Positions 24,628 to 31,340 of a stretch of DNA of 31,340 bases are shown here, piece after piece (the stretch's first letter is position 1; every line of letters starts with the position of its first letter). This DNA comes from an uncultured Calothrix sp. (GTDB taxonomy: Bacteria > Cyanobacteriota > Cyanobacteriia > Cyanobacteriales > Nostocaceae), in NCBI GenBank assembly GCA_937884685.1, contig CAKZYM010000667.1, positions 1-31,340 on the forward strand, written 5' to 3'. Under the pieces are notes generated by a model. The model was not told where the DNA came from and did not search any database. It saw only the letters and a list, made by a program, of their open reading frames with translations. The position numbers were made by a program, and so were the translations under genes.

Positions 24628-27600
24628 TCAAATATCTAATCTTCGTCGGATTATGCTCGGATAAATCTTACTTTTTGCCATTAATTCTTCATGAGTACCT
24701 TGGTCTACCAAGATACTTCCGTCAAGGACTAAAATAGCATCTGCTTTAAGAAGGCTGCCAAGACTAGGGCTAACAATAAAAGTTGTACGTAAATTTTCGG
24801 ACGTATCAATAAAATCCAGATGATAACAGCCTAAATTTTGTTGTAACTGATACTCGAAAATTGAATCAACTCTGTTAGCTTCATCAATAATTAAAATACG
24901 TGGATTTTTAATTAAAGCTCTAGCAATAGATAATTGTTGTTTCTGTGTAGCATCTAGTCTTATTACAGCTTCTTCAGCAACAGTACTGTAACCGAAAGGT
25001 AATTTTTGGATAAAAGCGTCTGCTCCTGCAATTTTCGCTGCTATTTGAGCCTGTTCGAGGCTAAACTCTCGATTGTACAAAGTGATATTTTCTAAAATAG
25101 TTCCAGAAAACAGAAAAAAATCTTGCGGTATCACACTTAATTGATTCCTCAAACAATAAGGAGATATCTGGCTAATATCGCGTCCATCAATCAGAATTTT
25201 TCCGCTACCGGTATGGTACAAACCACTCAGTAAATTAACTAGAGCTTCTTTAGCTGAATCCTCGCTTCCTACAACACCGATGGTTTGTCCCGGTTTTACA
25301 CAAAACGAAATATTCTGCAAAATATTTTCTTGCTGCGAATTGCGCTCATTTATACTGGTTTTTTCGCTAAAACTTACATTTTCAAAATTTACCTCACCGC
25401 GAATAGAAGGTATTACATCCAAAGATTTCTCTGTATTTTGTTCGGTCTCGGTAGCTAAAATATCATCGAGTCTTTGAACAGAAGCTACTATATCTGGAAA
25501 TTCATCCCACAACTTTACCAATGCCAACATTGGATTTATTGTGCTGCTAATCAGAATATTAAAAGCAATAAATTCGCCTATAGAGATTTGAAAATTCATC
25601 ACCATCTGAGTCCCGTACCATAGGACTAGTGTGGTACCAAGGTGATTAATCAAACCTGAAGTCCACTGCAAGCTATTAGCTAAATTTTGACCTGAAGAAC
25701 GTGTCTTCATCATCTTGCTAAAATATTCTTCCCAATGGGAGCGCAAAGAATTTTCGGCTTTTTCAGCTTTGATTGTGGTAATTCCAGTTATAATTTCTAC
25801 TATTAAAGAGTTTTGAGCCTTGAAATCAAAAGAATACTGTCGTCTAACTTGCTTCAAAAATAGATTTCCAACAGCCAAAACACACATTGTGGTCAAAACA
25901 AAACTTATTACTACCAACGTAAGTTGCCAGCTATAGTAAGCCATCAAACCAAAGCTGAGAAACGTCATCAAACTATCCAAAATAGTTGTAATAGCTTGAC
26001 GACTTAAAAAGCGATGAATTTTGGTATTTTCTTGAATTTGACTCAGAATATCTCCCACCCTGCGAGATGCAAAGAAAGATAACGGTAATTCCAAGATATG
26101 ACTCATAAAATCGCCAATTAAGACTGTATCTAAGCGATTCGATAAATAGTCTAGAAGATGCTGACGGACTGCGGTTAGAGCAATACGTCCGAATCCGAAT
26201 ACAAGAAAACCAAAAGTGAGAACATTTATTGAATCGAAATTTTTAGCTGGGATAACCCTATCTATTACATTTTGAGCTAGTATTGCTGGAACTAACCCCA
26301 AAAAAGCTAGCAGTGTAGAAACAACAATGATTGAGAATAATAAAAAACGATTATTTTCAAAAAACTGATAGAATCTTCTAAACGAAACCGCTTCATCTTC
26401 CTTACTAAAAAAATCTTCTGTTGGAGATAAAAGTAAAGCATATCCCGTAAAATTTGCTTCAAATTCACCACGAGGAACCCGTATTCTACCTATAGCTGGG
26501 TCTGAGATAATTACGAATTTTTCTTTGATTTTCCATATAACTATGTAATGATGACCTTGATAATGAGCTATCCAAGGTAATACTTGCGACTCTAACTTCT
26601 TTAAAGAACCTCGTACAGCTAAAGCCTTGTATCCAAGACATAGAGCAGCATAGGCTAAATCCGAAATCTCCGCACCCATATAATTGATGTGTGCAATAGA
26701 ACGCAGAGTCTTTAAATTAAAACGTTTACCCCAATATCGACTAATCATTGCCAAACAAGCTGCACCACAATCCGAAGTACCTTGCTGTTGGATAAAAGGG
26801 TAAATGCCAAACCAGACCCGAGGAGGATGCTGATTTAAAAATTGCACGTACTCATTAATAAATTCGGGTTCGGGAGTTTTCTGCGGAAAATTTTTCGACT
26901 GAGCTTCTAAATCTTCTTTAATCCGAACTTCTTTATTATTTAACTCTTCGCTAGAAAAAACTTCAACAGCTTTCAACTGCGGTATAATTTCTGCTACTAA
27001 ATCAAAATGCTGTTTCGGTAGATAAAATAGCGACAAATTGGTTTGAGATACTAAATCTGGTTCAATTACATGAGGATATCCCCAGCTTTCCCCAACTACA
27101 GGTGGCCTATTTTTCCCAGAAATGCTTTTGATTTCACCACTAACAAGCCAAAAACGTCCATCTGATGGAGAAGCTGTTGTTAAAGCTGAACCCGCATCAA
27201 TTTTAGTTTCTAAAATATAAGGAAGTATTTTTTCTAGAGTAGGAATATTTTGCGATAGTGGCTGTTTATCTGAACGCAATTGGGCCAGGGTTTTGAAAAA
27301 GATTAACTTTTGACGCGATTTACTGATTTGTGAAAAATAATCGAATAAAGCAGGATAAAGCTGCAACCAAATGTCAAGATGCTCTAAAGAAATTTGCGCT
27401 AACGTTCCATCGCTGGATGCAACAGTTCGATATTCTCGATATTGGGTGCAAAATGCATTATCCCCTCCAAAAACTTGATTCTTATGAAGCAATTGAATCG
27501 ATACTTCCTTTCCTAGGGATGCATCAAATGCTAATAAGCGAACCTTCCCTTGGCAAACTATTTGTAAAACATCACAAATAGCATCTGAAGATTGGACGCA

Positions 27601-27792
27601 ATTGTACTGAGTTAGTTCATCACCTAAACTAAACTCACGAAGGTTCCAAGCTTGATTAAATTTATGTGCCTCCTTAGTATCTCCAATAACTTTTAGCCAA
27701 AGCTGAGTGACAGCTTGGAAAGCAGTAAGGAGGGTCGAATTATTAGTATCATTAACAGCTTGTTGAACTCCCAAATTTGGGTACGAGTCCAT
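24628..27792 (-). CDS. hetC: HetC-like peptidase-containing ABC exporter with degenerate NBD
   Basis: 1054 residues, similar to the length I recall for Anabaena HetC. Domains: two cyclic-nucleotide-binding-like modules at about 50-150 and 180-265 (the first has FGG where FGE is usual); a C39 peptidase at about 331-456 with Cys342, His414/415 and Asp431 intact; membrane helices at about 480-770; and an NBD from about 798. The NBD is abnormal: Walker A reads GSEDSAKEA (842-850), the signature is LDATQ (946-950) in place of LSGGQ, and the switch His is lost (VSPSLGS for AHRLST). The Q-loop (VIPQDFF) and Walker B (ILIIDEA) remain. HetC is needed early in heterocyst differentiation in Anabaena, and gene order with hetP supports the name. 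It may bind or process peptides with little ATP-driven transport. AGAG lies about nine bases before the ATG at 27792. Confidence 0.85.
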   Translation of the reverse strand: MDSYPNLGVQQAVNDTNNSTLLTAFQAVTQLWLKVIGDTKEAHKFNQAWNLREFSLGDELTQYNCVQSSDAICDVLQIVCQGKVRLLAFDASLGKEVSIQLLHKNQVFGGDNAFCTQYREYRTVASSDGTLAQISLEHLDIWLQLYPALFDYFSQISKSRQKLIFFKTLAQLRSDKQPLSQNIPTLEKILPYILETKIDAGSALTTASPSDGRFWLVSGEIKSISGKNRPPVVGESWGYPHVIEPDLVSQTNLSLFYLPKQHFDLVAEIIPQLKAVEVFSSEELNNKEVRIKEDLEAQSKNFPQKTPEPEFINEYVQFLNQHPPRVWFGIYPFIQQQGTSDCGAACLAMISRYWGKRFNLKTLRSIAHINYMGAEISDLAYAALCLGYKALAVRGSLKKLESQVLPWIAHYQGHHYIVIWKIKEKFVIISDPAIGRIRVPRGEFEANFTGYALLLSPTEDFFSKEDEAVSFRRFYQFFENNRFLLFSIIVVSTLLAFLGLVPAILAQNVIDRVIPAKNFDSINVLTFGFLVFGFGRIALTAVRQHLLDYLSNRLDTVLIGDFMSHILELPLSFFASRRVGDILSQIQENTKIHRFLSRQAITTILDSLMTFLSFGLMAYYSWQLTLVVISFVLTTMCVLAVGNLFLKQVRRQYSFDFKAQNSLIVEIITGITTIKAEKAENSLRSHWEEYFSKMMKTRSSGQNLANSLQWTSGLINHLGTTLVLWYGTQMVMNFQISIGEFIAFNILISSTINPMLALVKLWDEFPDIVASVQRLDDILATETEQNTEKSLDVIPSIRGEVNFENVSFSEKTSINERNSQQENILQNISFCVKPGQTIGVVGSEDSAKEALVNLLSGLYHTGSGKILIDGRDISQISPYCLRNQLSVIPQDFFLFSGTILENITLYNREFSLEQAQIAAKIAGADAFIQKLPFGYSTVAEEAVIRLDATQKQQLSIARALIKNPRILIIDEANRVDSIFEYQLQQNLGCYHLDFIDTSENLRTTFIVSPSLGSLLKADAILVLDGSILVDQGTHEELMAKSKIYPSIIRRRLDI

Positions 27793-28741
27793 CGTTTAAT
27801 CTCTAATTAAAGTAACTTTACTGACTAGACTTAAAAACTTGCAGAGGTAGTTTTAAAAAGCTTAAAATACTCTCATCATAAGGATTTATCCAAATTTAAT
27901 TTTATATTATTAGCTCTTTATACTCGTATTAATATTTACTATCTGTTTCATAAAATTAGTATTCTTGTTTTGTGTGTTTTTCCGTAAATATAAAAGTTTT
28001 AAATAAAACATTTAGCTAGTTGTACTCAATTTTTGATTCCACTAGAGCATTAATCACCATCAAATGCATTCTTATTAGATTTTTGCCCCTATCGTCAATA
28101 AACATCTTATACTTTATTGAAGTTTTACTTCCACTTTAATTTGTGTTCATTGTTTTAAGTAATTTAATTATGTATTTTTAGGTACAAACTAGGGGGAGTA
28201 AATAATTTAGAATGAGATACTTTTAGGATAAATACTCGCAATAAAAACACCACAATCAACAGTTTTTAGAGAAAATATAATTATTAAAATCGAATTAATT
28301 CTTATAAAAGTGGTTCATTACGAACATATATTACAAGTTATTAGCTGTGATTATAGTTAGAGCTAATATCATTTGCTTTTTAAAAATAAAGATTTATTTT
28401 TTTGGAATAGGTCACAGGGAACAAAAAACAAAGAATAAGAGACAATGAATAGTTAGGAGTTAGGAGTTAGGAGTTAGGAGTTAGGAGTTAGGAGTTAGGA
28501 ATTAGGAATTAGGGAGTAGAGAATCAAAAATAGAAAAATATAGCACTACGTAATACCTGTTAGAGCATTAATATTGAAACCTATGATTCTTAAGCTTTTG
28601 ACTGTTAAGATGTAGAACTTCAACCTTCGCGTAGCGCTACATCTACTCCCATGACCAACTTTTTTGAGGTGATAAGTAAAGAGTGATAAGTTGGAGGGTC
28701 AGGTAAATCGTATTTGATTTCTTAACTCCTACCTCTTACCT
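27793..28741. other. 0.95 kb intergenic region with STRR repeats
   Basis: No gene is visible. It holds the heptamer tract (28452-28514) and an inverted repeat, GATGTAG (28609-28615) with CTACATC (28637-28643), around a CGCGTAGCGC core of the type scattered through cyanobacterial genomes. The hetC promoter must lie near the left end but I cannot define it. Confidence 0.5.
28452..28514. repeat. heptameric short tandem repeat (STRR-type)
   Basis: GTTAGGA is repeated exactly seven times (28452-28500), followed by two variant units ATTAGGA and ATTAGGG. Such seven-base tandem repeats are characteristic of heterocystous cyanobacteria. A related AG-rich pattern (GATAAGTAAAGAGTGATAAG) follows near 28670. 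Confidence 0.9.
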
Positions 28742-31147
28742 CTAATCAATCGCTAAATAAATTGCCCAAATAGCCATAGCTCTGAGGTAAACACAAGCAC
28801 GAAAGGTTCCGCGAGCTGTAATGGCTTCGGGAGTACGGAACTGCAAGCCGTTTTCATAAATTTGATTTACTACAGCTTCTGTTAACTTAAATGCTTCCGA
28901 TTTCATACCCATCTGTACTAGAAAAGCAGCAATTCCAAAATTGATTCCCGTCCAAACTTCCAAGGGGTGAGTCGCATCGGGATTTTCTGGGGAACCATCT
29001 GAACGTAAACCATTAGCAGCACCAATTTTACCGTCATTAAATTTGAGGAAACAAGCATCATAAACGCTATTTAAAGCAGAAATAGTACATTCAGGAGGTA
29101 CAATGTCTGGCAATTGTAATAAACGAGCGTAAAACTGCCCGCATAATTGGTCGGCCATAACCACATCGGAACCGCTTTCACTGTCAAGACGATAGAATTT
29201 ACCGTTCCATAGCTTTTCTTGGTAAACGGGGCGAGATTTTTCTAACCAAGATTCGTAAACAGATTTTTGCCCTTGCAAGTTTTCAATTTTTACTTGCTTG
29301 TCTAACAAAACCTCGCTAATGGCAATAGCTGCTTCCAAAGCTGCTAACCATAATCCACCACAATAAGCACTCACTCCCAATAATCTCCAGTCATCAAAAG
29401 TTTGATCTGGGGCCCCAGAATTTTCCGGAATACCATCGCCATCTTTGTCAAAGGCTTTGAGATAGTCTAAAGTTTCAACAATCGCATTCCAACAATCTGC
29501 CAGAAAGTCAATATCATTACTACCGGTAAAAATAAAATCTCTATACACCTGCAACACAAAATCACAACCCAAATCTTTCCACTGGTTGCAATCTTGATAG
29601 CTGGTATAATTTGTTTTTTCCCATACGTGTTCGTTGGGTGCCCCCAAATCATGAGGAGTTGCACCTTTTGCTTTACGAACAGCCAAGGGGCTTTCTGCGC
29701 CTATAGTATAGTAGTATCCGATTACACGTGTATTTTCATCGCTATCGGGAATCGCTCTGGCAAAAGCGCGGATTACAGCTTTTTCTAATTCGGGAAACAA
29801 GATCAACAAGCCAAAGGAACCGTAAAGCCGCACATCTAAACTTTCGTACCAGCGATAATCCAAACATTCAAGTACCGCAAATTGACCTACAGGATCGCGT
29901 TTGGAAGCTGCACTCCATAGAGTACCCCCAGCAGTCAGGTCATAAAGTTCGTTAAATAAAGCCATTTTGAACCAGTCAGGTAAATCCGACCGTTCAATAA
30001 TTGGTTGCTGCCATGTTTGAATTTGAGAAAGCCAATTTTGATATTCTTTGAGAGCTGTGGTAGCAATATTCCAAGCATTCTTACCATTATCGCCAAAAAA
30101 ATCAGTATATCTGCGCTTATATGTAATACCCGATACAAATTCTGTAATAGGGAAATCCCAAGCAACAACAAAAGGTATTTGTAAACTTTCTCCCGGTTGA
30201 AGAGTAAAACGTACCGCGATTGCTGCTCCTATTTGTTCGTTTTCAGCTGCGGTCGTTTCGTCGGTAAGATTAGTTAAGGAACCATTTTCAGCGAAGCTTT
30301 GCCAAACATCTTCACCATCACCGCTTGGGTTCCATCGACCGTGGTGAAATATTTCTACTTTTGGATGCTTTGAGGTCGCAATACACCAGGTACCCTCTCC
30401 TTCAACTGGTTCTGCTGTACCTACTTTATCTAATACACAACCAATATATTCAGAATCTGTAACTAACTGATTAAAATTATTTTTACTTTGGTTTAAATTG
30501 GGTTGATAATCATAAACCGGACTACCATCATCCCGCATTTCCACTTCTGGAGACTTCACAGTATTAGTAAACCACCCCACCATATTCTGCCAAGTCAGCA
30601 TAATACTTAAAGTAATCGGTGCATCAGTGGGATTGCTAGCATTCCAAACGAATATAGCTACCGGGTAACTGGATTCTTGGTAATTATCAGCCCAAACTGG
30701 AGAAAATTGCTCGCAACTTAACTGTGCTTGAAAAACATTTTCATACACAAACCAACTGCGGGGATATAACCCATGATAGCCTCCAGTAGAATCATCTTCA
30801 GATGCAGAAGTTGGATACCACTTCCAAGCCGATAAACTAGTGTTACTATTTGGTTCTGTAGATAAAGCATAAACAGCATTCTCGCTGTTGCTGCTTTCAA
30901 ATACGCTAAACTGACAAGCAGAGATATTTTGGAACGTATGTTCTCCACCATCAATATGCCAAAAGTTAAAATCTCCCCGAGAAGAGCGACCAATACAGCC
31001 AGCACCAAAGCCACCGAGAGGCATTCCGTGCCAAGGACCATCATCAATATTGCTATCCTTACGGACGGTGTAGGGTTTATCCCAACCTAAACCAATGGCA
31101 CGGCTCCAAGCACAAGCAGGAATTGACTTATAGGACGGATTTTTCAT
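28742..31147 (-). CDS. GH116 family beta-glucosidase / GBA2-like glucosylceramidase
   Basis: 801 residues from the ATG at 31147; an 18-codon TTG extension to 31201 is not needed. The N-terminal half (about 20-370) is a beta-sandwich (GPWHGMPLGGFGAGCIGRS, FWHIDGGEHTF) and the C-terminal half an (alpha/alpha)6 barrel typical of GH116 enzymes such as human GBA2. RWYESLDVRLYGS contains the expected nucleophile Glu at about residue 435, and GAPDQTFDDW the acid/base Asp at about 585. The likely reaction is retaining hydrolysis of beta-glucosides or beta-xylosides. In a heterocyst former a glycolipid or polysaccharide substrate is possible but unproven. No signal peptide is seen, so it is probably cytosolic. 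There is no clear ribosome site. It stands alone, with 0.95 kb before the next gene. Confidence 0.9.
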   Translation of the reverse strand: MKNPSYKSIPACAWSRAIGLGWDKPYTVRKDSNIDDGPWHGMPLGGFGAGCIGRSSRGDFNFWHIDGGEHTFQNISACQFSVFESSNSENAVYALSTEPNSNTSLSAWKWYPTSASEDDSTGGYHGLYPRSWFVYENVFQAQLSCEQFSPVWADNYQESSYPVAIFVWNASNPTDAPITLSIMLTWQNMVGWFTNTVKSPEVEMRDDGSPVYDYQPNLNQSKNNFNQLVTDSEYIGCVLDKVGTAEPVEGEGTWCIATSKHPKVEIFHHGRWNPSGDGEDVWQSFAENGSLTNLTDETTAAENEQIGAAIAVRFTLQPGESLQIPFVVAWDFPITEFVSGITYKRRYTDFFGDNGKNAWNIATTALKEYQNWLSQIQTWQQPIIERSDLPDWFKMALFNELYDLTAGGTLWSAASKRDPVGQFAVLECLDYRWYESLDVRLYGSFGLLILFPELEKAVIRAFARAIPDSDENTRVIGYYYTIGAESPLAVRKAKGATPHDLGAPNEHVWEKTNYTSYQDCNQWKDLGCDFVLQVYRDFIFTGSNDIDFLADCWNAIVETLDYLKAFDKDGDGIPENSGAPDQTFDDWRLLGVSAYCGGLWLAALEAAIAISEVLLDKQVKIENLQGQKSVYESWLEKSRPVYQEKLWNGKFYRLDSESGSDVVMADQLCGQFYARLLQLPDIVPPECTISALNSVYDACFLKFNDGKIGAANGLRSDGSPENPDATHPLEVWTGINFGIAAFLVQMGMKSEAFKLTEAVVNQIYENGLQFRTPEAITARGTFRACVYLRAMAIWAIYLAID

Positions 31148-31340
31148 AGTGTAATTTTTGCAGCATTCAGTCACGACAATGAAGTATGGCGCGATGTGCA
31201 ATTTTTCTCAAGTCCCAATTCACACCATAAGAATTTATTCGTCAGGAGTTGATAGGGAAGATTCTTTTATTATTAACTCCTATCCAAAATCGTAAAAAGT
31301 GCGCTCCAAGCTCGAAATGCGTTAGAATTAAATACCATAT

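Noticed and set aside
28452..28514. Heptamer tract as a coding repeat
   Set aside because: No gene spans it, and the seven-base unit matches the STRR class of intergenic repeats.

Overview
This window most likely comes from the chromosome of a filamentous, heterocyst-forming cyanobacterium (Nostocales-type). The main evidence is a HetP-family gene lying downstream of a HetC-type exporter gene. Supporting evidence is two HIP1 octamers (GCGATCGC at 2557-2564 and 14405-14412), a heptameric STRR tract at 28452-28514, AT-rich intergenic DNA full of small palindromes, and a set of TPR, RTX and peptidase-exporter genes typical of large cyanobacterial genomes. The genus cannot be fixed from sequence alone. 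Every gene I can support is on the minus strand, so transcription runs from high to low coordinates.

Layout in transcription order: a GH116 glucosidase (31147-28742); a 0.95 kb gap with STRR repeats; a HetC-like peptidase-containing ABC exporter (27792-24628) with a degenerate nucleotide-binding domain; about 2 kb with only weak ORFs; hetP (22574-22101); a 1.9 kb gap with structured repeats; parvulin-like protein 2 (20210-19461); a second HetC-type exporter with intact ATPase motifs (18633-15550); its HlyD adaptor (15503-13959); a small HTH-like protein (13851-13615); parvulin-like protein 1 (13336-12557); two tandem genes for an identical 102-residue protein with a double-glycine leader (12073-11765 and 11630-11322); an RTX calcium-binding protein split by an in-frame TAG (11054-8763); a TPR/O-GlcNAc-transferase-like protein (8630-6126); an alanine-rich protein with TGYGAD repeats (5184-3631); and a TPR-acyltransferase-TPR-glycosyltransferase fusion (3143-123).

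The most interesting unit is 11.3-20.2 kb. It reads as a self-contained secretion locus: exporter with a C39 leader peptidase, HlyD adaptor, two SurA/parvulin-like candidate chaperones, a small HTH protein, and two copies of a candidate substrate. The substrate has a 19-residue leader ending in Gly-Gly and a mature region dominated by alternating Asp and Val/Ile/Phe/Leu. Its two copies differ at only three silent bases, while their flanks have diverged. Both leaders keep a stem-loop at the same place with one compensatory base-pair change, both copies end in the same terminator hairpin, and only the upstream copy has a clear sigma70-type promoter. The RTX and glycan-related genes downstream suggest a wider cell-surface or secreted-polymer island, but that link is inferred from position only.
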